Part shown: positions 1-51,178 of the stretch, one piece after another
Position numbering within the stretch: the first letter of the stretch is position 1
Layout: every line of letters starts with the position of its first letter
Origin: Aselliscus stoliczkanus
Taxonomy: Eukaryota; Chordata; Mammalia; Chiroptera; Hipposideridae
NCBI GenBank assembly: GCA_033961575.1
Contig: CM066728.1
Span: 31,806,352 to 31,870,351, forward strand
Direction: 5' to 3'
DNA: 64,000 nt
Notes under the pieces: model-generated
What the model was told of the DNA's origin: nothing
Seen by the model: the letters and a program-made list of their open reading frames with translations, nothing else
Databases searched by the model: none
Position numbers and translations under genes: made by a program

Positions 1-289
1 TTTATGCAGGGGAGGACATGACATGATCTGATCTATGTTTTTAAAAGACCATCCGCTGCTGTGTGGGGATTAAGTGGGAGGAAGGAGACGAATTAGGAAG
101 CCACTGCAGTTCCCAGGCAGGAGCTGACGGTGGGCTGGACAATCGCAGGCAGCAGGTAGTACGCAGATGGTGAGTAGTAGATAGATGTGGCATGAGTTTG
201 GGATGTAGAGTTAATATCTGGATGTTATCTCTTAGTCCTCTGGTCGCCCATAATGTTTCCTAATGTTTCCTTTTTTGCTTACATTGCTC

Positions 290-425
290 TCTGCTATGTT
301 ATAGCTGCTTATGTACCGTCTCCCATAGCGGTCTGGGGGCTCTCCATGGGCACGGAACCCACCACAAAGCCCATGACCTACCTTGGTCTCCCCCACTGTC
401 CTAGCATAGCACCCCACTCACACAT
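290..425. mobile_element. Possible ancient LINE-2-like 3' fragment
   Basis: Phrasing such as CCATGGGCACGGAACCC...CCCCCACTGTCCTAGCATAGCACC resembles decayed L2 3' ends (a 'tag-of-interest' CTAGCAcAGnnCC close). Very diverged, and I am not sure of the family. Confidence 0.3.
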
Positions 426-3400
426 ATTAATTAGACTCAGCAATTTCTTGAGTGAAGGAGTGAAGGCGAAACACTCACAAAGGCAGTTTCTTATTTTACT
501 GAACAATGAAAATAGTCTCCTCTCAATGCCTACACACGTGTATGATATTATCTCATGTCTCATGTTCCTGCTGGAAAGCCCCCAAACATTGAACAAGTAA
601 TACATGATGTACAAAAGCAGTTGCTCCTTTGGAATACATTGCTTGCAAGAAATGGAGAAGTTGCTGATAACGACCATTATCCTGTGTGAGGGAGGAGGGG
701 GCATTCCCAGGCCCTCACTTTCAGGTGATGAGGCCGCGCCTGAGCTTGAGTCCTCTTACTCAGGTGCCACAGTGCACCTTGCTCTCTCCTCACTGAAGGG
801 TCTGGAGGAGGCTCCGCCTTCTTTCATGCCCTAGTGCTGCTGGAAAGGGCTGATGGCATTTATACTCATATGTGAAGAGCATGTCTGCTTATTCTTGCAG
901 AGCACTTCACAAGGACTTCTGTTTAACCTCTGGAGCAAAAGACTATGTGTGTTAGCTGAACAGGGAGACCTGCCATTCAAAAACAAGTCCATGCATTATT
1001 CCCTCTCCAGGTGCTCCACAGCTGTGCTTTTCCTTCGCACTGCTCAGACCTTTGAATCCTTACCAGTGAAAGCCTGCGTGACCCGGGTGGACCTCAGGCC
1101 TTTCCAGTAACCGGGCACTGAATAGCTTTCAGAGCCATGTGTGCATTTCCTACGCCTCCATTTCCTCCCCAGGAAGGCCGGGCACATATGTGCAGGGATC
1201 CTCGTGCTCTCCGGGGTTGAACAGCTGCGTGGGCACCTCTGCGGGGCCAGGCACGGCTCTCATGCTCCCTTTCTCTCTGATGTACCGCCTCTCTTTTTGT
1301 CTGACCCTCAGTACTGTAATTTGGTTTCTGCCTGTCGCACTCAAGCTTATTGGGTAATTTCACTTACCCTCCCAATCCTGGTGTCTGTCACAGAGATCAC
1401 AGTTACTGGGTTTAGCTGCTGTGCTATTAATTATGGGAATTGTGGTTTGTTTACTTATTTAATTTTTAGATTCACGGGTTAATTAATTGGTGATCTCCAT
1501 GGCCTGTTTTCCCTCCAGATAATTTGGATTGCTGCTATTAATATTTGCCTCCATTTTATCTCCGAATTAGATCTGTGACCGCCGTGCCTGATGCCCAGTG
1601 CCCATTTTGTGAGAAATAACAGAGAGGGGTAGTTTGTGGAGGGGAACCCTCAGAGAGGAAGGGAAGAGAGTATGTCTTCCTTCTTGGCTACTCCCACCGG
1701 CTGCCCAAGATACCAACTGCTCTCCCCAATTAATCTTGAGATACAAATGCTTCATTTTATTAATTAATCCTTCAACTGGTGTTCACTATGAAAAGAAAGT
1801 TGCAAATTTGAAAATTAAAGGCAGGTACATATAACAAAGCAGAGGGCAGACCCTGCCCGCTGACAATTCCCTCTGATGATGGGGTTTGGAAAAAGCCATT
1901 TCCAGGGTCATTCCACGAGGCAGAGAAAGAAAATAGCCTGCAGACATTATGAACAGTCCTTTGAAGAGACCACCACAAACTGCACAAAAAGCCCATGACG
2001 TCTACACATTTAACAGAGAGGAAGGTGTCTGACCCACCCGTAGTTGGCTCCCGTACAGGGGGTTGCTGGGCCCAGGGAGACAGGCACTTGTGCTGTTGCT
2101 GGATGTCCTTGCTTCCCCACAAAAGGTTTGGAGACCATCTGCAGAGACCCCCTCTGCTATGTGAGCATCACCCAATCTGTGGAAGCCTGCTGTGTCGGTC
2201 CCTTGTATGGATAGGAGCCTGGAACCCTGTCATTAGAAGCACAAACAGAAGAAATAAATAAGACTAGGTAACTCAGTCAGCAATTCCTAATCGCCGAATT
2301 ATTCTTGCAAGTAATGCATGATATATACATTCTTAAAAATAAATGAAATCAGTTACATGTTTTAGATTCTATGAGAATCTCACAATGCACTGTGGGATAC
2401 TCAGAGAGCTCCTGGGTTTGGGGAAACCAGTGTTGGGAATCCTGCTCTAGAGGCTCTCCTTATCCCTCATTTCTTATCCTGTTTTTAATCTCATTAGGGA
2501 CAAAGGATTATTTCCACAGTTCCTTTTTAGAACAGATGTATTTCAGAGGTTTAAATTTTTCAGGATTTAGAAAAGGGACATGGGACATGTACCCCTGTGG
2601 GGGAAGCACACAGTAATCAAGCCCGTTAATGTTTTTGCGGTGCAACCTAAGAGGGATAAATGGAGACTATATATAAATGGTCTCATGCCAATTCAGGTCA
2701 AGTTTTGTTACCAAATGAATAGGAAAAACTTTTGGTTTTCAGGTTTTGGGGGTTTGTTTTTGTTTTTTGTAATTGCAAATAAGGGACTGTGTACCTACTG
2801 GTATTTCCAAAACTTTCTTCATCCAAATTTAGAGGAATAGGGAAAAGTGAATCCTGTTTTTCTTTCAACATAAGGAGAAGCCAGGAAGATTTAATTAAAA
2901 ACTACTACCACCAAAACAGTTTATCCAAATGCTGACCACCTTCCTCTCAATGAACAGGTCAAAATGTGTTTCAGTACGGTGACCTTTAAGTCACCTATGC
3001 AAGGAATCAAGTCATTAAGTGGTAGAGACGTTTAAACAAATCTGTCATTTCCTGGAATTTACTCTCATTGGCCTTAAGGAAGCATATTTTCAGGATGTTT
3101 GGAAATCGTTATTAATTTTGAGGGTAGATTTCATACTAAAAACAAATGAACATTTTAGGGAGTGTTATCATTAGATTTGACCAATTTGGGAAGAGGCAAC
3201 TAATGAATGGTGCTCTCCACCCCAATTCAAACTGATACCTGCTCCAAGGAAATCAAGCCAGCCTAATGAGTTGCTCTTTATGTGTGCAGAACATGAACAG
3301 AGCCAATAAAGACATCATTAATTTCAGAAAAACTTAGCAATATCTACCAAACTCAATAATAAATGTAAATAGATTTAAATGTATGGGTTTGCAATTTTCA

Positions 3401-3617
3401 TGTAGCTTATCAGGACATAAAACAAACCCCCCAACCCCCTTAATAAAAATGAAATGAATTGCCTAAAGAATATTAAGAGATATTAAGAAAATTGTGGAAA
3501 TTAAGAGATAATGCCTCCATCTCATTCTTGTTCTGGAAGCGTCTAGATAAATACACAGATAATCCACTGTGGGTATAGATACTTTACTAATAAGCACCAG
3601 TCAGCAATACCATGTTT

Positions 3618-4050
3618 TTTTGATTTTGGGGTTTTTTTTTTAAAGATTTTATTGGGGAATTGGGGAAGGTGAACAGTGTTGGGGAATCGGGGGAGGGGAA
3701 CAGACAAGATGCTGTCTGCTGGTTCTTCAGTCTAGTTGTGAAGGACGTTGCCTCACCCACCCATGTTGGTATTGTCATTGCGCTCTTCCCAGGTGAGGCA
3801 GTCACTGAGGCCGCTCACGGTGGCTCATGGCAGCTCACAAAAGCTCACGCCAGCTGCCAGCCTGCCCCAGTGCAGCCTAAGCCGTTGCTGGCGACTCATG
3901 GCAGCCCTGTTCCAGGTCGAGCTGTTGTTCACCATCTTAGCTGTAAAGGGCACAGCGTCACTGGCCCGTATGTGGGATCCGAACTGGGGCCCTGTTGCTC
4001 AGAGGTGGCGTCCCAAGCCAACTCTTAACCAATGCGCCACTCGGCCGGCC
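3618..4050 (-). mobile_element. tRNA-derived SINE, long form, copy 1
   Basis: Read on the minus strand it starts GGCCGGCCGAGTGGCGCATT, with a tRNA-like A box and a B box (GTTCGGATCC), then an approximately 300-nt body, and ends CCCCAATAAAATCTTT followed by an A tail (T run on plus). Imperfect target-site duplications CAGCAATA(C/T)CATGTTT flank it at about 3602-3617 and 4051-4066. The AATAAA plus TCTTT end places it in the T+ class of SINEs. Open frames here are fortuitous. Confidence 0.88.
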
Positions 4051-5550
4051 CAGCAATATCATGTTTTGTTAGGGAGCAGATCTTAAAATATTATGTCTCT
4101 CTATATACAATTAGAAGCTTGTAGTCAAATATAAACTGTTTTTGGCATTCAGCGTATGGGAAGAGTATTAGATGCTCACTAAGAGACAAGGAATACAATG
4201 AAAAATGGCATGCAGCGAACCCTAGAGAACCTGGCTCAGAAAGTTTAGTTTGACGAAATGTTTATCACTTCCTGATCTTGAGATGTATTACCAAAAAAGC
4301 GATACGAGTTTGTTTGGTCAAAGTTCCAATCACCTGTGATTGGTGATACTGTTATTCTGGACTGCTACTCAGAGTTCCAAGAAGGAGAGACCTGCAGCTT
4401 GTTTTCATTTCTCTCCGAGCCAAGTTTGAAGTTGACTTCCACTTCCAAACGGGGAATGAACACATCCCTGTAGCCATCTGAGCCTGAGCAGTCCCAGGCT
4501 GAGCAAGGCTCAGGAAGGTGAGAGTTATGGCTGGGAGATTCTGTTTTCTATTAACTACACGGAGAGCAAACAGGAGAAATTACCAGGGAGAGGCATCCTG
4601 TCGGAGGCCAGCAATTGCCCTGTGTTAGTTTAAATCAGCTCAGGAGTTTGACAAAGGTTCATGGGAAACTCCAGACACAAATATCCGTAGCTAAAGTCAC
4701 TCTGCAGACAGCTTTCTAAGGGTTAGGGAAAAATGGCTTCAATTTAGGCAGGTTGTTGTATTTTTAATAAAATTGCAAATGTACAGAAACCCAGAGAGAG
4801 GGGAATGTGAAAATAGCTCACATAATCAGCTCCTCAAATGAATAAATTCCAATATTATGAGATTTTACTCTTCATCTTCTGCCATATTCTTAGAAGGAAA
4901 AAGTAATTAGACACAATCTGAATTCTCCATTATAACTATAAAACCGAACTTTGGGTGAAGTAAAAAAATCCATCCATTACTTTAGACAAATATTTGAGAA
5001 AGTCCTTAATCAAAGAGTGAAATGGCCCAATATGAGTTTCTGAAAGCCCAACTGGTGTGGAGTTGTTCATTTTAACTTCCTGCTGTCTTGACCTGGGCCT
5101 TCTACCCAGAATCCTTGGCTCCTCCCTGCCCCTCCGCGGACCCTCAGAGCCCACAGTGAGCTATCAAGCAACCCACCAAGGTGCTCTCCACCCAGAGGCC
5201 TATGCTGATCACCCCACCCCCAAACCTCTGCAGCACCTTTGCCCTCCACGTAGTAGTCTTCCAAATAGAATTTTATTTCTTTTTTAAAAAGTTATTGTTG
5301 TCTGTTTATGTTCTCTTTGGGAACAATGGGCAGGAGCTGTCAGACCCATGTTATAAAGAGTGAGGTTCTGGGGGTGGGGCGCACAAGGTGGACTTTCCCC
5401 GCATCTCTTGTCTGCATCAGCATCTAGCACAGAGCTGGCTCCCAGCAGAAAAGCAAGCGGGGAACCGGGGAGATGGAAATCACGCAGCGGAAATCATGAC
5501 CATCAGTCAGCAAGCCAAGGAGACATGAAGGAGTTTTGGCTTCCTTTTGA

Positions 5551-5705
5551 AAGCAGCGTAATGTAGAGACAGAGCTCAGTGGAGTCAGGCATCCTCCACA
5601 GCTGCCCAGCTCTGCCACTTGGTAACTGTGCCACATCTGGCAAGTGACCTCACTACTCAGGGCCTCCGCTTTCCTTAACAGTAAAATAAAGGAGGTATCT
5701 GTTTG
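5551..5705 (+). mobile_element. MIR SINE fossil
   Basis: Matches the sense MIR pattern: CTCTGCCACTTGGTAACTGT, then a decayed 'gcaagTgacctc', 'CAGGGCCTCCGCTTTCCTTA' and an 'AAAATAAAGGAGGTATCT' end. Confidence 0.75.
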
Positions 5706-5958
5706 TGCCTCTGGCGCAGATGTCTGAGTTCAGCCATATTAACAAAGTTGAAAAAGATGGAGGTGGCAGAAAGTTGCGGTATGGCACGAGTAGGCGTGGC
5801 TGGGACTGTGGCAGCTTTCTGAGGTCAAGGCCATTCGCCAGAGCATCTCAGGCCTGCTACACTCATGCCTGGAGCTGCAGAGCCCTAATGGGTCATTAGG
5901 CTGAGTCAGAAACATCCAAGCAAAGAGCATTTAAGTACACTGGCCCAACAGTGTATGC

Positions 5959-5980
5959 GGGGTGGGGGTGGGGTTTGGGG
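5959..5980 (+). other. G-quadruplex motif
   Basis: G runs at 5959-5962, 5964-5968, 5970-5973 and 5977-5980 separated by loops of 1, 1 and 3 nt. This satisfies a strict G4 rule with runs of four or more. Confidence 0.75.
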
Positions 5981-6077
5981 TTGGCAGAGAGAAAACCGCC
6001 ATAACAAAGAATCACCTGAGAGGCAGGTTTGCCTTTTCCCCTCAAAAGGTAATCAGGTTACAATCAAACTGGATTCT

Positions 6078-6532
6078 TTTTTTTAAATTTTTTTTAAAAG
6101 ATTTTATTGGGGAATGGGGTTGGAGAACAGCATTGGGGAATCAGGGAAGGGGAACAGACAAGTTGCTGTCTTTTTGTTCTTCAGTCTAGTTGTGGAGGAC
6201 ATTGCTTCACTGGCCCATGTTGGTATCGTCATTGCGCTCTTCCCGGAGGCAGATCGGTTGCCGGCCTCTGGATGGTCGCTCACTGTGGCTATTGGCAGCT
6301 CAGGCTGGCTGCCAGCCGCTCACGCTGGCTGCGGGCCACTCACTGTAGCCTATGGCAGCCCACTGCAGCTGGGGCTGCAGCCTACACCATCGCCGGGGCT
6401 CGCAGCCCAGCTCCAGGTGGAGCTGTTGTTAGCTGTAGAGGGCAGTGTCACTGGCCTTCATATGTGCGATCTGATCCAGGGCTGCTGGCATCCCAAAACC
6501 AGCTCTTAATCAATGCGCCACTCAGCCGGCCC
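6078..6532 (-). mobile_element. tRNA-derived SINE, long form, copy 2
   Basis: Same family and orientation as the copy at 3618: GGGCCGGCTGAGTGGCGCAT on the minus strand, and a tail of CCCCAATAAAATCTTT before a T-rich run on plus. The flanks share CTGGATTCTT (about 6069-6078 and 6537-6546), consistent with target-site duplication. The long open frames across it (up to 160 codons) are SINE sequence, not a gene. Confidence 0.87.
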
Positions 6533-7689
6533 GCAACCTGGATTCTTACACAAAAAAACTTTTCTCTAAAAGTACTTGTGAATTCATAGCTATTTTCCTG
6601 CTTCCTTGTGACCGTGATTTTAGATCTAAAAATGGAACGTCAATTATATGCAGTCGATATTTATTATTATACTCCATCGAATGCCATCATCATTCTCCAT
6701 AGCGTGCTGAAGCTAGGTCTGTGGCATTTCCCTTCCCTCAGAAACAGGTCCTTTTAAGTGTCTGCTAATGGCTGAGAAGGGGAGGAGAAAAAGACCAGAT
6801 GCTTGACTAAAAGGCTAGAGCTACCTTTCTCATTTGCATGAACTTTACACCTTAATGCAGCATCTCCAAACAGGTGGCCGGTACCAGGTGGCCGGTGTGG
6901 TCCCTGAAGACCAGGTGTACAGGAACAGCTTCCACCAAGAATCCGGGGCCCAAGCTGTTTCTGAGTTCATTCAGGAAGGGCTCGTCTGTGGCCCGGCTTG
7001 CATCCCGTGGACAGCAGCGTTTTCTAAGTGCTGCCGCCCTGGACAGGTCACAGAATGGCACCTGCTCTTTAAATACTCTTTAATTTTTGAAATGTTCTTG
7101 TGGTGAAAGAATAATCAGCCATTCAGATCTCTGTGAGGCAGGTCTCCAGCACTCAGCAAGCTGGGTTTTTGCACGAATGCCTGCTCTCCCACCTCTCTGG
7201 GCAGAGGTTCCTTGTTCTGACTTGAGGAGCGTCCAGGGTGCTTTACCATGTCTGCTACTGAAGCAGTCAGCTTCGTTCTTACCCTGCATAACAGGCACTG
7301 TTTTCTATGATGTATCGATATTAAAACACTACTATGGAGAAGGCTGTAAGCAGGCAAATGGTTTCACTTAACACAGTGCTATCACGGGATAATCAATTTC
7401 TCCTAAAACTGTGGCTGGGAAGCATTTGCATCTTTCCTACCACCTTAAGCCTGCAATCTCAGGGCCATAAAGTGGAACGAGCCTTTGCATGCCTACACGT
7501 TTGCGAGCCGCTGTGTACTCCTTTTATAGATTTTTATTACTGAAGCCATTAGGGACTTTGAGCCACTCTGACCACGTAAGTATAGATGCATCAACCTGTA
7601 CTCAACTATCATCTTAAGTGCAGTTTCCATTTATGCTAGTATTTCTCTTTCCAACCTTATTTCTGTTTCCCTTTCTTTGATGGACTGAG

Positions 7690-7930
7690 AAGGACGTTAA
7701 TTTTGGAGTCACACAGACCTGGGCTTGTTTACATCTTGGCTTTCCCTTTTTATGGATATGCTGTAAATACTGATTGTGTGCTGTCCAAATATGTTGCTTA
7801 ACCACTCTCAGCCTCAGTTTCTTTGCGTGCACAAGGGACATCATAAGGTCTCTCTCCCCGGGTTGCTGTAATATTTAAATAAAATAATATGCATATGTAC
7901 CTTTCACACAGAAGGTGCTCAATAAACCTC
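7690..7930 (+). mobile_element. MIR SINE fossil
   Basis: Near-complete sense MIR: GGAGTCACACAGACCTGGGC, ACTCTCAGCCTCAGTTTCTT, then GGGTTGCTGTAATATTTAAA and AAGGTGCTCAATAAAC. Confidence 0.8.
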
Positions 7931-8254
7931 CACGTCCACCCTACCCATTCTCCATTTCCCAAACATTATTTTCCTTTGCACTCATGTGAGCGCTGTAATT
8001 CCCATTTTAAAAATCACACACTATGAGTTATGCCATCCTGAGGACTTCTTCCTCTCCAGATGCCCACCTCCACAAATAGGAAGATTGATGACCTGGAGGG
8101 ATGGAGAAAGGGAGGTAGAATGAGGAGACTGCTTCGTCTTCACTGAAGAAGTAACACACCAGTTGTTGACCTGGGGTCTACCTGAGAATTTAAGGAATTT
8201 TAAGAAAAGCTATTGAAAGGCTATTTTTAATATCTCAACTGACAAATAAACATT

Positions 8255-8440
8255 TTTTGAGGGCTACAATTTTTATGTACGTTATCTCAAAACCCATCTT
8301 GAGACACAGTTTTAGCTACTCTAAAGAGGAGGAAACGGAGGCACAGGGAGTTTCAGCGTTTTGCCAAAGTCCCCAGGCAGTCAGCGGAACAGAGGGGTTC
8401 ACACCCCATGGTTTGACCCTCTGCTCTTCCTGCTCCCCTA
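8255..8440 (-). mobile_element. MIR SINE fossil
   Basis: Antisense MIR core: GAGGAGGAAACGGAGGCACA, then GTTTTGCCAAAGTCCCCAGG and a diverged remainder. Confidence 0.7.
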
Positions 8441-8949
8441 TACCATTAGCACTAGTTCTCTTTCATGCAGGAGCTTTTAAACCATTTCCGATTCAGATGT
8501 TTAAAAGACAATCATCCTATAAAACAAAGATAAGGAGGTTAAAAAGCTGGAACAATAAAAATGAAAATGTTACCCTTAGTGTAAAACCCGACGAAACTCC
8601 AAATACGATTAACTCGTAACAACGGAAGTCTCTTTGGCCAGGTTAGAACTCCTTCCGGAACTTCGTCCTGATGTTGACACTAGTGCAGTGGTGCATGCTG
8701 GGATTTCTTTGCTCCAGCTTGAGGAACCATCACACTGTGCCTGCAGCAGTCTGCCAATACCAACACTGCAGAAAGCTTCTCGTGTTTGCCATATACAGTG
8801 CCACTCATCCACACACTGATGACCCCTCAAGTTTCCAAACTGAATACAGTTTAGGGGCAACCAGGAGAGAATGCAGTAACACCATCAGCCCTGTTCTTTC
8901 CAGAAAAAGAGCACCTGCCCAGTGCCTAGAGCTTTTCCTCCTGACCTCT

Positions 8950-9050
8950 GCAGCCAGCTCCACAGGCCATTACGTTTTACATCCTTTTACAGGTGAGGAA
9001 ACTAGGAGCCAGTGAGGTTATGTGACTTGCTCAAGGTCACACTATGAGCA
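8950..9050 (-). mobile_element. MIR SINE fossil
   Basis: Antisense MIR core: GGTGAGGAAACTAGGAGCCA and ACTTGCTCAAGGTCACACTA. Confidence 0.78.
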
Positions 9051-12010
9051 CCCCTCTTTCTGTTAAGGACAGCATGAAATATTGATTACCTTTAAAACTT
9101 CCCATGATGTCAGCAGAAAACGAACTTTCTAAGAGAATTACTGAAACATAGTAGTAAATGATTTTCCGCATAAAAAAAGTGCTACTATTGTCATTTCCTT
9201 TTATTTCTAGGTCACACTTAGAGTTATCTATCATCAAAAGCATTTGCTAGTTTCCAGATTAAATTATTTTTCTCACCATTTCACCACTTATCACTAAAAT
9301 ATTCCTTGGATGCCAACATTCTGGAAGACGCTGTTGTACCAGATCAGACGCAAATTATATCCATACAGCCAAGTCCAAGTGCAAGTGCACTGATGAACCG
9401 TTTGCTGCAGCTGGACATGTAAACAGTGTATGGAGCAGCCCAACTGGGTCTTTACAATAAGCAACATCCCTTCATTTGTGTGTATAGACATTGGGTCCCA
9501 CCAGGTTCACGTGCTAAGACTGACACACGGCAACCTGCACATGACTGTGAAGATGAGCCAACTGCCTCATGCAGCAATGCTGATGTGCTTTTCCTGAGTG
9601 GCATGGAGGCCACCCTCAGAGCTTTCAGAGGTCAGGCAGTAAGGTTAGTGGGTGAGGAAGGCCTTCTAAGACAATGGAAAGTGGTGTGACTGTTTCCAGT
9701 GGGAGCAGGCCAGGCCCCCTGCTCCGGGCAGCCATTGCTCACCCCTAGCATGCTGGCCATGTAGAATGTTGGCCTGCAAAGCCAGATTTCTGTCTTTTCA
9801 GATCTCTGTCTTTTTCTTATTTAAGAAGCCAGAAATCTAGAGTTGTATATTAAATCTATTTTTTTTCCCCCTAAATGTTGTCAGCTAATTTAGTTTTTTC
9901 TTCTCTTTGAGCCAGCTTAGACCAAGTCCTACCAGTTTTGTGAGCCCAAGTAGGATTTTCCAGGGCAGGATTTGGGGGACTAGCTGGGGAGAGGATTAGA
10001 ACTAGAGTTGGGGTAAGCATGAGTGGTAGGCTTGTCACAGTATCCCTGTCCTAATGGCTCTGTGAAATTAACCTGATTAATCAGATGTCAGACGTGGCAA
10101 TTTATGACCTCATTGTCTGTCAGTTCTAGTGACATTCCCATTGTTTCATGCTTTCCTGACACAGCAACCCACTTTATGATAAGGTATGGGGGGGAGGTGT
10201 GGATGGAAGCTCCAGGTATTGAAAATATTTGATCATTTTCAAAACAATCAACACAAATGCCGTCACAGGATTTTTGAACAGACATCTTTGTAGCCCCCTT
10301 CGTTTGGCCCTCACAGTGGAATACCTGAAGGCTGGTTTCCTGTGCAGTTAGCATTCTGCACAGCTCATTTCTCTCATGGAAGCCAAGAGTCACCACACTA
10401 CTTGTGCATCGCAGCTCTATTATTCAGTTTGGTCTTAAAAATTGTAGGGGAAAATTTACAGTCAAAAGAGTTTGTGTCTTGGCTCAGAGTGTGCAGAAAG
10501 TCAACATAATTCTTGCCCATTTCACTCAGAGTAAGGTTGTATCATTAATTTTAAATGAACCTAGATAAACCTAATAAATTCACCCACACATGCCTATAAA
10601 ACAAAGAACTTTCTTAAAGTTTTCCATGAATTTTATGGGTTAGGGAAGAGTAGGATTATTACTTTATAGTAATGGTGTATTTTACAAAGGGCATTTCTCT
10701 TCAGGCTAAGAATGGAAGGTTGAGACAACTGGATAGAGAATTCAGGCAGGCACAATACACTTACTTTTGAAGCAGATTACTTACTTTTGTTTAGAACCCT
10801 CATATTGACAGTCTTCCCATTATCTAATTTTCTGGATAGCTGCATTAGTCCAAGTCATATTTGAACTATAAAAGCACAGTCACAGAGAGGAAAGCAACAA
10901 ATGTCTGCAGATGCCTATAAATATGCTTCATGTGGGTAGCACTTTTTAAACTTCAAAGATTTCTTAAGCAGCCTCTTTCATTGCAGCAGCCCAGCTAGCT
11001 CAAGATTTTGAAGCTCAGTGGAAAGTTTCTGTTTTCGTTCTGGCTAGTGCGAGTCTGTGTTGCTGTGGTCTTAGCAGGGAGACCCAACCCATGTTGTACA
11101 GGATGGAAAATGACAATGTGAGTGAATTGGGATCTCTCCACAAAGTAATCGTTTCAACAAGAATATATATTGCCTACATATTTACAAGGCTTACAGCCCA
11201 AAGTTGTGTAGGAAGGGAATAATACATCAAAACCTCAGCTAAAGAAAAGTGTCAAGTGTTCACGTGGACTGGCTAAGAACAACCGGTACTTCCAGGGCAC
11301 TTTCTCCCATACAATGGACATGTTAACAGCCTGATGATATGATGATAGAAAGACACATGAAACAACTATTTTTCCTGGCATAGAGCCCTACTGTAAACCT
11401 GGAGATATTTAAGTAACCCATCAGCCATGATCCTGGCTATGTATGTGTTAGGATTTCAAAAAGCCATTGAATTATATAACAGATTTATTCTGCATGCCTG
11501 CCTCTTCCTGCCAGCCTCTGGGGTTGAGAATGTCATATCTAACCCATGCAATCTTAAGACAGAAAAAAATGAAATTGGGAGACGTAATGAAATAGCAGGA
11601 CTTTGTCTCGTTAGCTTGTAAGACATTTATACAAAGATGAATGCAAGTGTAGAAGGCTGAGACTCATTTGTCATGTCGAGAAAAATTAATCTTTAAAAAG
11701 TATTCATATATTCCCAAAGACTTCCAAAGGAAGGAGAATCATCCCTCTGCACTTCCGTTATTCTTCCATTACACGCTGCAGACTGCTCTTGAGCCCTTGA
11801 TAAATATTGCCACTTCCTCTTCCCCATATAATACTTTCTCATCTAAAATAACAGCTGACTGGTGTCTGGTTTATGTTTTACTTAACTCTTATTATTGATT
11901 TCACCTCTTTAATCTTATGATGAACAGGAGCCATGAGAAAGAAATAAGGGCACATCAGAACTACCTCCCTTTGGAATCCGATTCTCCAGGTTAGGAAGAA
12001 CTGGTGAAGG

Positions 12011-12046
12011 AGTGAGTGAGTGAGTGAGTGAGTGAGTGAGTGAGTG
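12011..12046 (+). repeat. AGTG tetranucleotide microsatellite
   Basis: Nine uninterrupted AGTG units, ending in an AATGG variant. Confidence 0.95.
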
Positions 12047-13652
12047 AATGGACTTGATTTTAACCTATCTACAAATACATGTTTATGATTTTTGGTAACG
12101 GATTGCCCTTTTGACAAGTAATCATTTGAAGTTTAATTGTAATCTACGCATCAAAGCTGGAAGTATGGAATTGCTTAGGCTTTTCTCTCATCCTCTCTCC
12201 CTCTTTGATTTTCAAGATAAAGCAAATTAATTAATGTACACTTTTCAACTGAAGGAATGATTAAGACCCAGCTGTGTCTGTAAAATTGTAAGTTGCGATG
12301 CAACCCTTGGGACTTGTTAATGCTTTTTTTTGACATGAAGAAGAGAGACGTAGGTATCTTATATTAAGTGGTATTCTAAAAAGCAGAAGTTGGCAGTTTG
12401 CTTGCCAAATTAACTTTTAAAGACATCTATGTTACTAAGTTTGACTCTTCTACACACAAATCTTAAATGATTGATGAACTACTATAAAATAGCTTGTTCA
12501 AAGATCATCTTTGACAAGGCTACTTCTAAGGCTGGCTTTACTACTCAGGAGAGATGAAAAGATATCCCCATTTTACACTAATTTCCTTAATTGAAATATG
12601 CCTGAGAACTATGCGATATTTACTATACTATAAGCCTTCTTTCACTGTATCCAGCAGCTCCACATGGAATGGTTTTGACTTCTAAGATTTAGAAGTTTTC
12701 TACACATAAGAGAATCTTTAAGAAAATACAGATGGGTAGAACAGTATATATATGGCGCTTTTATTTACCACTATTTCATGGTAAGGTAGTATATGAAAAT
12801 ATAAAATATACAGAGATAATGATTTTTTTAAATCAACAATACCATTTTAGGATGTGGCTTTAGATTCTCCCTGTAGTAATCTTTAGAATCTAAAAGGCTC
12901 GATTTCTTTCTTTTTAAACATGAATTTTGTGGTTTTATTTATGTCTGAGGTCATTATTGAATTACTGTAGAATTCCATAAACCAGGGGTGAAAATCTCAG
13001 CTAAAGGGTCAAGCAGGTAATGGAAGTAAGTGAATGGGGCCAGTTATAGAGGGGGGGGTGTGTGTTGGGGGTAGGGTTGTGGTGCCTGAGAAGGTACTAT
13101 CATTTAGGTCAATAGGAAAGCTATTCTGATTTTTATAAAAGAAGGTTAGAAATCTCCTAATTTTTCAATACTGGCAACTATAAATTTTTTAAAGATCTTG
13201 GGCTGGCCAAATAAAACATGTCTGCGGGGATGACATGCTGCTGAAAACCCACTAAGAAGAAAAATATTTACCTTTAAAAAATGCTTCCTCAGTTGCCCAC
13301 AGGTTTTGGAACGCAGTTTCCTAATTGTGAGACAGCCACCTGTAATGGCTCAGGACAAAGGAGGTACGTCTCCGTAGCACATGTCTGGGAGAAGCTTTGC
13401 AGAGGGCTCAGATGCCTAGGAAAGAGGATACAGGGGGTAATGGATACAGGTTCCTTATGTAAAACACAGTAATCAATGAATTCACAGTGAAAAAAATATG
13501 AAGCAGAGGCCCCTTTGCTCTTAAATTTATCTTCAAGGCCATTTTACTTTATGGAGTTGAATAAAGCCGACTTGCAAAACACACACACAAAATTCCTTCT
13601 TTGTTCCTTGGCAGGGTGAAGTAGAGAAATAAAGTCTCCCCGCTGAACTACT

Positions 13653-51178
<37,526 letters not shown>

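Larger units (their letters stand above)
1..13614 (+). other. Intronic DNA before the first coding exon; no gene seen
   Basis: Expected to be the intron between an untranslated upstream exon and the first coding exon. No open frame here resembles a known protein. It holds two long SINEs, several MIR fossils, a possible L2-like fragment around 290-425, an AGTG repeat at 12011-12046, a G-quadruplex motif at 5959-5980 and AT-rich unique sequence. No promoter or CpG island is apparent. Confidence 0.75.

Noticed and set aside
253..600. 115-codon plus-strand open frame near the window start
   Set aside because: Overlaps what looks like a decayed LINE-like fragment, has no domain, and a similarly long frame exists on the other strand.
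6107..6589. 160-codon plus-strand open frame and overlapping 131-codon frame
   Set aside because: They lie within the antisense long SINE, and the same peptide-like patterns recur in the copies at 3618 and 24009. Repeat-derived, not a gene.
7615..7844. Minus-strand open frame of 76 codons
   Set aside because: It lies mostly over the MIR fossil at 7690-7930.
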